A stretch of 64,000 bases of DNA, from positions 110,692,536 through 110,756,535 of the forward strand of contig OZ024744.1 of assembly GCA_964016885.1 (NCBI GenBank), given 5' to 3'. This document shows positions 15,361 through 29,320 of this stretch, one piece after another (the stretch's first letter is position 1; every line of letters begins with the position of its first letter). Position numbers and translations under genes: made by a program. The notes under the pieces are model-generated. The model made no database searches, was not told the DNA's origin, and worked only from the letters and a program-made list of their open reading frames with translations. This stretch comes from Eledone cirrhosa. Lineage: Eukaryota > Mollusca > Cephalopoda > Octopoda > Eledonidae.

Positions 15361-17280
15361 GCCCTGAACACAGTAAAACTCCACAATCCACTATACCTTA
15401 CCTTGCCCTGAACACAGTAAAACTACACAATCCACTATAACTTACCTTGCACTGAACACAGTAAAACTACACAATCCACTATAACTTACCTTGCCCTGAA
15501 CACAGTAAAACTACACAATCCACTATAACTTACTTTGCCCTGAATACAGTAAAACTACACAATCCACTATACCTTACCTTGCTCTGAACCCAGTAGAACT
15601 ACACAATCCACTATACCTTACCTTGCACTGAACACAGTAAAACTACACAATCTACTATAACTTACCTTGCCCTGAACACAGTAAAACTACACAATCCACT
15701 ATAACTTAACTGGCCCTGAACACAGTAAAACTATACAATCCACTATAACTTAACTGGCCCTGAACACAGTAAAACTACACAATCCACTATAACTTAAGTG
15801 GCCCTGAACACAGTAAACTACACAATCCTCTATACCTTACCTTGCCCTGAACACAGTAAAACTACACAATCCACTATAACTTACCTTCCTCTGAACACAG
15901 TAAAACTACACAATCCACTATAACTTACCTTGCCCTGAACAGAGTAATACTACACAATCCACTATAACTTACCTGGCCCGGAACACATTAAAACTACACA
16001 ATCCACTATAACTTACCTTGCCCTGAACAGAGTAATACTACACAATCCACTATAACATACTTTGCCCTGAACACATTAAAACTACACAAACCACTATAAA
16101 CTACCTTGCTCTAAACACAGTAAAACTCCATAATCCACTATAACTTACCTTGCCCTGAACACAGTAAAACTACACAATACACTATAACTTAACTGGCCCT
16201 GAACACAGTAAAACTACACAATCACTATAACTTTTTTTGCCCTGAACACAGTAAAACTACACAATCCACTATAACTTACCTTGCTCTAAACACAGTAAAG
16301 CTAGACAATCCACTATAACTTAACTTGCCCTGAACACAGTAAAACTACACAATCCACTATAACTTAACTGGCCCTGAACACAGGAAAACTACACAATCCA
16401 CTATAACTTAACTGGCCCTGAACACACTAAACTACAGAATCCACTATAACTTACCTTGCTCTGAACAAAGGAAACTACACAATCTACTATAACTTAACTG
16501 GCCCTGAAAATAGTAAAACTACACAATCCACTATAACTGAACTGGCCCTGAACACAGTAAAACTACACAATCCACTATAACTTAACTGGCCCTTAACACA
16601 GTAAAACTACACAATCCACTATAACTTAACTGGCCCTGAACACAGTAATACCACACAATCCACTATAACTTATCTTGCCTTAAACACAGTAAAACTACAT
16701 AATCCACTATAACCTAACTTGCCCTGATCACAGTGAAACTACATAATCCACTATAACTTACTCCACTTGCCCTAAACACAGTAAAACTACACAATCCACT
16801 ATATCTTATCTTGCACTGAAAACAGTAAAACTTCACAATCCACTAAAACTTACCTTGCTCTGAACACAATAATACTATATAATCCACTATAACTTACCTT
16901 GCCTTGAACACAGTAAAACTACACAATCCACTACAAATTACCTTGCCCTGAACACAGTAAAACTACACAATCCACTATAACTTATCTTGCCCTGAACACA
17001 GTAAAACTACACAATCCACTATAACTTAACTGGCCCTGAACACAGTAAAACTACACAATCCACTATAACTTAACTGGCCCTGAACACAGTAAAACTACAC
17101 AATCCACTATAACTTAACTGGCCCTGAACACAGTAAAACTACACAATCTACTATAACTTACCTTGCCCAGAACAAAGTAAAACTACGTAATCCACTATAC
17201 CTTACCTTGCCCTTAACACAGTAAAACTACACAATCCACTATAGCTTACGTTGCTCTGAACACAGTAAAACTACACAATC

Positions 17281-18010
17281 CACTATAGATTACCTTGCCC
17301 TGAAAACAGTAGAACTACACAATCCACTATAAATTACCTTGCTTTGAACACAGTAAAACTACACAATCCGCTATAACTTACTTTGTCATGACCACAGTAA
17401 AACTACAGAATCCACTATAACTTACCTTGCACTGAACACAGTAAAACTACACAATCCACTATAAATTACCTTGCCCTGAACACAGTAAAACTACACAATC
17501 TACTATAACTTACTTTGCCCTGAACACATTAAATCTACACAAACCACTATAAATTACCTTGCTCTAAACACAGTAAAACTTTATAATCCACTATAACTTA
17601 ACTGGCCCGGAACACAGTAAAACTACACAAGCCACTATAACTTAACTGGCCCTGAACACAGTAAAACTACACAATCCACTATAAGTTACCTTGCTCTGAA
17701 CACAGTAAAACTACACAATCCACTATAATTTAACTGGCCCTGAACACAGTAAAACTACACAATCCACTATAACTTACCTTGCCTTGAACACAGTAAAACT
17801 ACTCAATCCACTATAACTTACATTGCCCTGAACACAATAAAACTACACAAACCACTATAAATTACCTTGCCCTGAACACAGTAAAACTACACAATCCACT
17901 ATAAATAACCTTGCCCTGAACAGAGTAAAACTACACAATCCACTATAACTTTCTTTGCCCTGAACACAGTAAATCTACACAATACACTATAAATTACCTT
18001 GCTTTGAACA
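17281..18010. repeat. Partial fifth copy of the 1.7-kb HOR
   Basis: Monomer order here follows that of about 8571-9360. It runs through CAGTAGAACTAC, TTGCACTG, ACATTAAATCTAC, then GTAAAACTTT at 17573, TGGCCCGGAACAC, AATAACCTTG, GAACAGAGTAAAAC, and finally TTTCTTTGCCC and TTGCTTTG. It is separated from the four-copy block by about 1.9 kb of differently ordered monomers and stops matching after the TTGCTTTG unit, where the GATCTGAACAAAGG-type series resumes (with one CATCTGAAC variant near 18088). This is best read as an older or displaced copy. Confidence 0.7.
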
Positions 18011-20531
18011 CAGTAAAACTACACAATCCACTATAACTTAACTGGCCCTGAACACACTAAACTACAGAATCCACTATAACTTACCTTCATCTGAACAAAG
18101 GAAACTATACAATCCACTATAACTTAACTGGCCCTGAACACAGTAAAACTACACAATCCACTATAACTGAACTGGCCCTGAACACAGTAAAACTACACAA
18201 TCCACTATAACTTAACTGGCCCTGAACACAATAAAATTACACAATCCACTATAACTTAACTGGCCCTGAACACACTAAACTACAGAATCCACTATAACTT
18301 ACCTTGCTCTGAACAAAGGAAACTACACAATCCACTATAACTTAACTGGCCCTGAAAATAGTAAAACTACACAATCCACTATAACTGAACTGGCCCTGAA
18401 CACAGTAAAGCTACACAATCCACTATAACTTAACTGGCCCTGAACACAGTAAAACTACACAATCCACTATAACTTACTTTGCCCTGAACACAGTAAAACT
18501 ACACAATCCACTATAACTTAACTGGCCCTGAACACAGTAAAACTACACAATCCACTATAACTTAACTGGCCCTGAACACAGTAAACTAGAGAATCCACTA
18601 TACCTTACCTTGCCCTTAACACAGTAAAACTACACAATCCACTATAGCTTACGTTGCTCTGAACACAGTAAAACTACACAATCCACTATAGCTTACCTTG
18701 CCCTGAAAACAGTAGAACTACACAATCCACTATAAATTACCTTGCTTTGAACACAGTAAAACTACACAATCCACTATAATTTACCTTGCTCTGAACACAG
18801 TAAAACTACACAATCCACTATAACTTACTTTGCCATGAACACAGTAAAACTACACAATCTACTATAACTTACCTTGCACTGAACACAGTAAAACTACACA
18901 ATCCACTATAAATTACCTTGCCCTGAACACAGTAAAACTACACAATCCACTATAACTTACGTTGCCCTGAACACATTAAAACTACACAAACCACTATAAA
19001 TTACCTTGCTCTAAACAAAGTAAAACTCCATAATCCACTATAACTTACCTTGCCCTGAACACAGTAAAATTACACAATCCACTATAACTTAACTGGCCCT
19101 GAACACAGTAAAACTACACGATCACTATAACTCTTTTTGCCCTGAACACAGTAAAACTACACAAACCACTATAAATTACCTTCCTCTAAACACATTAAAG
19201 CTAGACGATCCAGTATAACTTACCTTGCCCTGAACACAGTAAAACTACACAATCCACTATAACTTAAACTGGCCCTGAACACACTAAAACTACACAATCC
19301 ACTATAACTTAATTGGCCCTGAACACTCTAAACTGCAGAATCCACTATAACTTACCTTGCTCTGATCACAGGAAAACTCTACAATCCACTATAACTTCAC
19401 TGGCCCTGAACACAGTAAAACTGCACAATCCACTATAACTGAACTGGCCCTGAACACAGTAAAACTACACAATCCACTATAAGTTACCTTGCTCTGAACA
19501 CAGTAAAACTACACAATCCACTATAACTTAACTGGCCCTGAACACAGTAAAACTACACAATCCACTATAAATTACCTTGCCCTGAACACAGTAAAACTAC
19601 ACAATCCACTACAGTTTACCTTGCCCTGAACACAGTAAAACTACACAATCCACTATAAATTACCTTCCCTGAACACAGTAAAACTACACAATCCACTATA
19701 ACTTACTTTGCCATGAACACAGTAAAACTACACAATCCACTATAAATTAACTTGCCCTGAATACAGTAAAACTACACAATCCACTATAACTTACTTTGCC
19801 CTGTACACATTAAAACTACACAAACCACTATAAATTACCTTGCTCTAAACACAGTAAAACTCCATAATCCACTATAACTTACCTTGCCATGAACACAGTA
19901 AAACTACACAATCCACTATAACTTCACTGGCCCTGAACACAGGAAAACTCCACAATCCACTATAACTTAACTGGCCCTGAACACAGTAAAACTACACAAT
20001 CCACTATAACTTAACTGGCCCTGAACACAGTAAAACTACACAATCCACGATAACTTAACTGGCCCTGACCACAGTAAAACTACACAATCCACTATAACTT
20101 AACTGGCCCTGAACACATTAAAACTACACAATCCACTATAAGTTACCTTGCTCTGAACACAGTAAAACTACACAATCCACTATTGCTTACCTTGCCCTGA
20201 AAACAGTAAAACTACACAATCCACTATAAATTAGCTTGCCCTGAACACAGTAAAACTACACAATCCACTATAACTTACTTTGCCATGAACACAGTAAAAC
20301 TACACAATCCACTATAACTTACCTTGCACTGAACACAGTAAAACTACACAATCCACTATAAATTACCTTGCCCTGAACACAGTAAAACTACACAATCCAC
20401 TATAACTTACTTTGCCCTGAACACATTAAAACTACACAAACCACTATAAATTACCTTGCTCTAAACATAGCAAAACTCCATAATCCCCTATAACTTACCT
20501 TGCCCTGAACACAGTAAAACTACACAATCTA

Positions 20532-20772
20532 AATATATGAAGCTGTGGTTGTCTGTCTGTCTATCGATTTTTCTCTTAGAATCTCTGACGGAATGGCACC
20601 TAAATTGCTATACTTGTACATTGAGCGCTAGCGAAGAAATCGGAAAAAAAATATTTCAAATTGACCCAACCTATGTGACGAAATCGAATCTAATGTATCG
20701 ATTTTTGAGGGTAAGTGACGAGTTATTTCCCTTTGTTCTGTTTACAATGAGCGTCTTACGTAAAAAATTACG
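20532..20772. other. Unique non-satellite insert
   Basis: This is the only stretch in the window that does not align to the monomer. On the left the satellite runs to unit position 29 (AATCTA, the AATCTACTATA variant); on the right it resumes at unit position 3 (CTGAACAC from 20773). About 15-17 bp of satellite are missing between the edges and I see no target-site duplication and no terminal inverted repeats. Inside are GTCT x3 (20551-20562), an 11-bp direct repeat TATCGATTTTT at 20562-20572 and 20696-20706, and GTGACGA at 20675 and 20715. A perfect 5-bp hairpin CGTAA-AAAA-TTACG sits at the right edge (20759-20772). The reverse strand contains AAAGGGAAATAACTC, close to a motif I recall from molluscan genomes. 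Unlike the satellite it contains many CpG. Origin unknown: a captured genomic fragment, a degenerate non-autonomous element, or filler DNA at a repair junction. Confidence 0.93.
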
Positions 20773-20776
20773 CTGA
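20537..20776 (+). other. 79-residue open frame in the insert, coding status doubtful
   Basis: An ATG at 20537 opens 79 codons spanning the whole insert; the TGA stop (20774-20776) comes from the satellite's own CTGAAC, so the end is not native. The N-terminus is hydrophobic (residues 3-14, LWLSVCLSIFLL), like a signal peptide, though this stretch is partly read from the GTCT repeat. Residues 22-27 read LNCYTC, which fits the LxCYxC start of Ly6/uPAR three-finger domains, but no further cysteines follow, so no such domain is complete. AGG|GTAAGT at 20708-20716 is a strong splice-donor match; splicing there would leave a 174-nt, phase-0 coding piece (58 codons). No acceptor, promoter or downstream exon is visible. 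It may be a captured first exon, or a chance open frame; the latter cannot be excluded at this length. Confidence 0.2.
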
Positions 20777-23356
20777 ACACAGTAAAACTACACAATCCAC
20801 TATAACTTACCTTGCCCTGAACACAGTAAAACTACACAATTCACTATAACTTAACTGGCCCTGAACACAGTAAACTACAGAATCCACTATACCTTACCTT
20901 GCCCAGAACAAATTAAAATTACGTAATCCACTATACCTTACCTTGCACTTAACACAGTAAAACTACACAATCCACTATAACTTACCTTGCCCAGAACAAA
21001 TTAAAACTACGTAATCCACTATACCTTACCTTGCCCTGAACACAGTAAAACTACACAATACACTATAACTTACCTTGCCCAGAACAAATTAAAACTACGT
21101 AATCCACTATACCATACCTTGCCCTGAACACAGTAAAACTACACAATCCACTATAACTTACTTTGCCCTGAACACAGTAAAACTACACAAACAACTATAA
21201 ATTACCTTGCTTTAAACATAGTAAAACTACACAATCCACTATAACTTACCTTGCCCTGAACACATTAAAACTACACAATCCACTATAACTTATTTTGCCC
21301 TGAACACAGTAAAACTACACAATCCACTATAAATTACCTTACCCTGAACACAGTAAAACTACACAATCCACTATAACTTACTTTGCCCTGAACACAGTCA
21401 AACTACACAAACCACTATAACTTACCTTGCCCTGAAAACAGTAAAACTACACAATCCACTATAAATTACCTTGCCCTGAAAACAGTAAAACTACACAATC
21501 CACTATAAATTACCTTGCCCTGAACAAAGTAAAACTACACAATCCACTATAAATTACTTTGCAATGAACACAGTAAAACTACACAATCCACTATAACTTA
21601 CCTTGCCCTGAACACAGTAAAACTACACGATGCACTATAACTTACCTTGCCCTGAACAAGTAAAACTACAGAATCCACTATAACTTATTTTGCCCTGAAC
21701 ACAGTAAAACTACACAGACCACTATAACTTACCTTGCCCTGAAAACAGTAAAACTACACGATCCACTATAAATTACCTTGCCCTGAAAACAGTAAAACTA
21801 CACAATCCACTATAAATTACCTTGCCCTGAACACAGTAAAACTACACAATCCACTATAACTTACCTTGGTCTGAACACAGTAAAACTACACAATCCACTA
21901 TAACTTACCTTGCCCTGAACACAGTAAAACTATACAATCCACTATAACATACCTTGCCTGAACACAGTAACACTACACAATCCACTATAACTTAACTGGC
22001 CCTGAACACAGTAAACTACAGAATCCACTATAACTTACCTTGCCCAGAACAAATTAAAACTACGTAATCCACTATACCTTACCTTGTCCTGAACACAGTA
22101 AACGTACACAATCCACTATAACTTACTTTGCCCTGAACACAGTAAAACTACACAAACAACTATAAATTACCTTGCTTTAAACATAGTAAAACTACACGAT
22201 CCACTATAACTTACCTTGCCCTGAACACATTAAAACTACACAATCCACTATAACTTATCTTGCCCTGAACACAGTAAAACTACACAATCCACTATAAATT
22301 ACCTTAACCTGAACACAGTACAACTACACAATCCACTATAACTTACCTTGCCCTGAAAACAGTAAAACTACACAATCCACTATAAATTACCTTGCCCTGA
22401 AAACAGTAAAACTACACAATCCACTATAAATTACCTTGCCCTGAACACAGTAAAACTACACAAACCACTATAAATTACCTTGCTCTAAACAAAGTAAAGC
22501 TAGACAATCCACTATAACTCACCTTGCCCTGAACACAGTAAAACTACACAATCCACTATAACTTAACTGGCACTGAACACAGTAAAACTACACAATACAC
22601 TATAAATTAACTGGCACTGAACACACTAAACTACAGAATCCACTATAACTTACCTTGCTCTGAACACAGGAAAACTACACAATCCACTATAACTTAACTG
22701 GCCCTGAACACTGTAAAACTACACAATCCACTATAACTGAACTGGCCCTGAACACAGTAAAACTACACAATCCACTATAAGTTACCTTGCTCTGAACACA
22801 GTAAAACTACACGATCCACTATAACTTACTTTGCCCTGAACACAGTAAAACTACACAAACAACTATAAATTACCTTACCCTGAAAACAGTAAAACTACAC
22901 GATCCACTATAACTTACTTTGCCCTGAACACAGTAAAACTACACAAACCACTATAACTTACCTTGCCCTGAAAACAGTAAAACTACACAATCCACTATAA
23001 CTTACTTTGCCCTGAACAAATTAAAATTACACAATCCACTATAACTTAACTGGCCCTGAACACAGTAAAACTACACAATCCATAATAAGTTACCTTGCTC
23101 TGAACAGAGTAAAACTACACTATCCACTATAACTTAACTGGCCCTGAACACAGTAAAACTACACAATCCACTATAACTTAACTGGCCCTGAACACAGTAA
23201 AACTACAGAATCCACTATAACTTACCTTGCCCAGAACAAATTAAAACTACGTAATCCACTATACCTTACCTTGCCCTGAACACAGTAAAACTACACAATC
23301 CACTATAACTTACCTTGCCCAGAACAAATTAAAACTACGTAATCCACTATACCTTA

Positions 23357-26300
23357 CCTTGTCCTGAACACAGTAAAACTACACAATCCACTATAACTTA
23401 CTTTGCCCTGAACACAGTAAAACTACACAATCCACTATAACTTACCTTGCCCTGAACACATTAAAACTACACAATCCACTATGACTTATCTTGCCCTGAA
23501 CACAGTAAAACTACACGATCCATTATAAATTACCTTACCCTGAACACAGTAAAACTACACAATCCACTATAACTTACTTTGCCCTGAACACAGTCAAACT
23601 ACACAAACCACTATAACTTACCTTGCCCTGAAAACAGTAAAACTACACAATCCACTATAAATTACCTTGCCCTGAAAACAGTAAAACTACACAATCCACT
23701 ATAAATTACCTTGCCCTGAACACAGTAAAACTACACAATCCAATATAACTTACTTTGCCTTGAACACAGTAAAACTACACAATCCACTATAACTTACCTT
23801 GCCCTGAACACAGTAAAACTACATGATGCACTATAACTTACCTTGCCCTGAACACAGTAAAACTAAACAAACCACTATAAATTACCTTGTCCTGAACACA
23901 GTAAAATTACACAATCCACTATAGTTTACCTTGCCCTGAACACAGTAAAACTACACAATCCACTATAAATTACCTTGCCCTGAACACAGTAAAACTACAC
24001 AATCCACTATAACTTGCCTTGCCCTGAACACAGTAAAACTACTTAATTCACTATAACTTACCTTGCCCTGAACACAGTAAAACTACACAATACACTATAC
24101 CTAACCTTGCCCTGAACACAGTAAAACTACACAATCCACTATAACTTACCTTGCTCTGAACACAGTAAAACTACACAATCAACTATACCTTACCTTGCCC
24201 TGAACACAGTAAAACTACACAATCCACTATAACTTACTTTGCCATGACCACAGTAAAACTAAACAATCCACTATAACTTACCTTGCCCTGAACACAGTAA
24301 AACTATACAATCCACTATAACTGAACTGGCCCTGAACACAGTTAAACTACACAATCCACTATAACTTAACTGGCCCTGAACCCAGTAAAACTACACAATC
24401 CACTATAACTTAACTGGCCCTGAACACAGTAAAACTACACAATCCACTATAAGTTACCTTGCTCTGAACACAGTAAAACTACACAATCCACTCTAACTTA
24501 CCTTGCCCTGAACACAGTAAAACTACACAATCCACTATAACTTACCTTGCTCTGAACACAGTAAAATTACACAATCCACTATAATTTACCTTCTTCTTAA
24601 CACAGTAAAATTACACAATCCACTATAACTTACCTTGCTCTGAACACAGTAAAATTACACAATCCACTATAACTTACCTTGCCCTGAACACAGTAAAACT
24701 ACACAATCCACTATAAATTACCTTGCTCTGAACACAGTAAAATTACACAATCCACTATAATTTACCTTCTTCTGAACACAGTAAAACTACACAATCCACT
24801 ATAACTTACCTTGCCCTGAACACAGTAAAATTACACAATCCACTATAACTTACCTTGCCCTGAACACAGTAAAACTATACAATCCACTATAACATACCTT
24901 GCCTGAACACAGTAACACTACACAATCCACTATAACTTAACTGGCCCTGAACACAGTAAACTACAGAATCCACTATAACTTACCTTGCCGAGAACAAATT
25001 AAAACTACGTAATCCACTATACCTTACCTTGCCCTGAACACAGTAAAACTACACAATCCACTATAACTTACCTTGCCCAGAACAAATTAAAACTACGTAA
25101 TCCACTATACCTTACCTTGTCCTGAACACACTAAAACTACACAATCCACTATAACTTACTTTGCCCTGAACACAGTAAAACTACACAATCCACTATAACT
25201 TACCTTGCCCTGAACACATTAAAACTACACAATCCACTATAACTTATCTTGCCCTGAACACAGTAAAACTACACGATCCATTATAAATTACCTTACCCTG
25301 AACACAGTAAAACTACACAATCCACTATAACTTACTTTGCCCTGAACACAGTCAAACTACACAAACCACTATAACTTACCTTGCCCTGAAAACAGTAAAA
25401 CTACACAATCCACTATAAATTATCTTGCCCTGAAAACAGTAAAACTACACAATCCACTATAAATTACCTTGCCCTGAACACAGTAAAACTACACAATCCA
25501 CTATAACTTACTTTGCCATGAACACAGTAAAACTACACAATCCACTATAACTTACCTTGCCCTGAACACAGTAAAACTACATGATGCACTATAACTTACC
25601 TTGCCCTGAACACAGTAAAACTAAACAAACCACTATAAATTACCTTGTACTGAACACAGTAAAATTACACAATCCACTATAGTTTACCTTGCCCTGAACA
25701 CAGTAAAACTACACAATCCACTATAAATTACCTTGCCCTGAACACAGTAAAACTACACAATCCACTATAACTTGCCTTGCCCTGAACACAGTAAAACTAC
25801 TTAATTCACTATAACTTACCTTGCCCTGAACATAGTAAAACTACACAATACACTATACCTAACCTTGCCCTGAACACAGTAAAACTACACAATCCACTAT
25901 AACTTACCTTGCTCTGAACACAGTAAAACTACACAATCAACTATACCTTACCTTGCCCTGAACACAGTAAAACTACACAATCCACTATAACTTAACTGGC
26001 CCTGAACACAGTAAACTACAGAATCCACTATAACTTACCTTGTCCAGAACAAATTCAAACTACGTAATCCACTATACCTTACCTTGCCCTGAACACAGTA
26101 AAACTACACGATCCACTATAGCTTACATTGCTCTGAACACAGTAAAACTACACAATCCACTATAGCTTACCTTGCCCTGATCACAGTAAAACTACGAAAT
26201 CCACTATAACTTACTTTACCCTGAACACAGTAAAACTACACAATCCACTATAACTTACCTTGCCCTGAACACAGTAAACCACAGAATCCACTATAACTTA

Positions 26301-28300
26301 CCTTGCCCAGAACAAAGTAAAACTACGTAATCCACTATAACTTACCTTGCCTGAACACAGTAAAACTACACAATCCCTATAGCTTACCTTGCCCTGAAAA
26401 CAGTAAAACTACACAATCCACTATAACTTACCTTGCCCTGAACACAGTAAAACTACACAATCCACTATAACTAAACTGGCCCTGAACACAGGAAAACGAC
26501 ACAATCCACTATAATTTAGCTGGCCCTGAACACAGTAAAACTACACAATCCACTATAACTTACCTTGCCCTGAACACAGTAAAACTACACAATCCACTAT
26601 AACTAAACTGGCCCTGAACACAGGAAAACGACACAATCCACTATAACTTAACTGGCCCTGAACACAGTAAAACTACACAATCCACTATAACTTAACTGGC
26701 CCTGAACACACTAAACTACAGAATCCACTATAACTTTCCTTGCTCTGAACACAGGAAAACTACACAATCCACTATAACTTAACTGGTCCTGAACACTGTA
26801 AAACTACACAATCCACTATAACTTAACTGGCCCTGAACAGAGTAAAACTACACAAGCCACTATAAGTTACCTGGCCCTGAACACAGTAAAAGTAGACAAA
26901 CCACTATAACTTACCTTGCCCTGAAAACAGTAAAACTACACTATCCACTATGAATTACCTTGCCCTGAAAACAGTAAAACTACACAATCCACTATAACTT
27001 ACCTTGCCTTGAACACACCAAAACTACACAATCCACTATAACTTACTTTGCCCTGAACACTGTAAAACTACACAATCCACTATAACTTACCTTGCCCTGA
27101 ACACACCAAAACTACACAATCCACTATAACTTAACTGGCCCTGAACACAGTAAAACTACACAATCCACTATAACTTACCTTGCCCTGAACACAGTAAAAC
27201 TATACAATCCACTATAACATACCTTGCCTGAACACAGTAACACTACACAATCCACTATAACTTAACTGGCCCTGAACACAGTAAACTACAGAATCCACTA
27301 TAACTTACCTTGCCCAGAACAAATTAAAACTACGTAATCCACTATACCTTACCTTGCCCTGAACACAGTAAAACTACACAATCCACTATAACTTACCTTG
27401 CCCAGAACAAATTAAAACTACGTAATCCACTATACCTTACCTTGTCCTGAACAGAGTAAAACTACACAATCCACTATAACTTAATGTGCCCTGAACACAG
27501 TAAAACTACACAATCCACTATAACTTACCTTGTCCTGAACACATTAAAACTACACAATCCACTATGACTTATCTTGCCCTGAACACAGTAAAACTACACG
27601 ATCCATTATAAATTACCTTACCCTGAACACAGTAAAACTACACAATCCACTATAACTTACTTTGCCCTGAACACAGTCAAACTACACAAACCACTATAAC
27701 TTACCTTGCCCTGAAAACAGTAAAACTACACAATCCACTATAAATTACCTTGCCCTGAAAACAGTAAAACTACACAATCCACTATAAATTACCTTGCCCT
27801 GAACACAGTAAAACTACACAATCCACTATAACTTACTTTGCCATGAACACAGTAAAACTACACAATCCACTATAACTTACCTTGCCCTGAACACAGTAAA
27901 ACTACATGATGCACTATAACTTACCTTGCCCTGAACACAGTAAAACTAAACAAACCACTATAAATTACCTTGTCCTGAACACAGTAAAATTACACAATCC
28001 ACTATAGTTTACCTTGCCCTGAACACAGTAAAACTACACAATCCACTATAAATTACCTTGCCCTGAACACAGTAAAACTACACAATCCACTATAACTTGC
28101 CTTGCCCTGAACACAGTAAAACTACTTAATTCACTATAACTTACCTTGCCCTGAACACAGTAAAACTACACAATACACTATACCTAACCTTGCCCTGAAC
28201 ACAGTAAAACTACACAATCCACTATAACTTACCTTGCTCTGAACACAGTAAAACTACACAATCAACTATACCTTACCTTGCCCTGAACACAGTAAAACTA
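23357..28300. repeat. Higher-order repeat, three copies at 1758 and 2325 bp
   Basis: CCTTGTCCTG occurs at 23357, 25115 and 27440, and ACATGATGCA at 23821, 25579 and 27904. Both give spacings of 1758 and 2325 bp. Ordered markers between them also agree: AATCCATTATAAATT, CAGTCAAACTAC, ACTTGCCTTGCCC, ACTACTTAATTC and AATCAACTATACC. The second interval is 567 bp (about 13 monomers) longer because extra units are present at about 25990-26560. That addition includes units with GGAAAACGACAC, themselves paired 132 bp (three monomers) apart at 26491 and 26623, and again at 28817 and 28949. Confidence 0.85.
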
Positions 28301-29320
28301 CACAATCCACTATAACTTAACTGGCCCTGAACACAGTAAACTACAGAATCCACTATAACTTACCTTGCCCAGAACAAATTCAAACTACGTAATCCACTAT
28401 ACCTTACCTTGCCCTGAACACAGTAAAACTACACGATCCACTATAGCTTACATTGCTCTGAACACAGTAAAACTACACAATCCACTATAGCTTACCTTGC
28501 CCTGATCACAGTAAAACTACGTAATCCACTATAACTTACCTTGCCCTGAACACAGTGAACCACAGAATCCACTATAACTTACCTTGCCCAGAACAAAGTA
28601 AAACTACGTAATCCACTATAACTTACCTTGCCTGAACACAGTAAAACTACACAATCCCTATAGCTTACCTTGCCCTGAAAACAGTAAAACTACACAATCC
28701 ACTATAACTTACCTTGCCCTGATCACAGTAAAACTACACAATCCACTATAACTTACCTTGCCCTGAACACAGTAAAACTACACAATCCACTATAACTAAA
28801 CTGGCCCTGAACACAGGAAAACGACACAATCCACTATAACTTAACTGGCCCTGAACACAGTAAAACTACACAATCCACTATAACTTACCTTGCCCTGAAC
28901 ACAGTAAAACTACACAATCCACTATAACTAAACTGGCCCTGAACAGAGGAAAACGACACAATCCACTATAACTTAACTGGCCCTGAACACAGTAAAACTA
29001 CACAATCCACTATAACTTAACTGGCCCTGAACAGAGTAAAACTACACAAGCCACTATAAGTTACCTTGCCCTGAACACAGTAAAACTAGACAAACCACTA
29101 TAACTTACCTTGCCCTGAAAACAGTAAAACTACACTATCCACTATGAATTACCTTGCCCTGAAAACAGTAAAACTACACAATCCACTATAACTTACCTTG
29201 CCCTGAACACACCAAAACTACACAATCCACTATAACTTACTTTGCCCTGAACACTGTAAAACTACACAATCCACTATAACTTAACTGGCCCTGAACACAG
29301 TAAAACTACACAATCCACTA

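Larger units (their letters stand above)
1..20531. repeat. 44-bp satellite array, left arm
   Basis: This is an uninterrupted head-to-tail array of a monomer of about 44 bp, all in one orientation, running off the left edge of the window. Taking the unit to start at CCCTGAACAC, the body GAACACAGTAAAAC (units 5-18) and AATCCACTATAA (units 24-35) is well kept, while units 36-44 vary between ACCTTG, AACTGG, ACTTTG and ACATTG endings. AACTGG-type units, which create GGCC at the monomer junction, are very common here. A characteristic pair of 43-bp variants recurs, one with ACACTAAACTACAG and the next with GATCTGAACAAAGG (for example near 541, 803, 3090 and 4940). Since 44 is not a multiple of 3 and the unit carries TAA and TGA, every + frame is closed repeatedly. 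No gene was seen. The array class is certain; its chromosomal position is inferred. Confidence 0.98.

Noticed and set aside
20532..20772. Insert as an inverted-repeat MITE or SINE
   Set aside because: No terminal inverted repeats, no target-site duplication, no tRNA-like A/B boxes and no terminal poly-A or simple repeat tail were seen.
20528..20776. Insert as a canonical Helitron
   Set aside because: It begins TC after an A (20528-20529) and has a hairpin before CTGA, which fits CTRR. But a Helitron inserts between A and T without loss of target sequence; here the base after CTGA is A, CTGA belongs to the satellite monomer, and 15-17 bp of target are missing.
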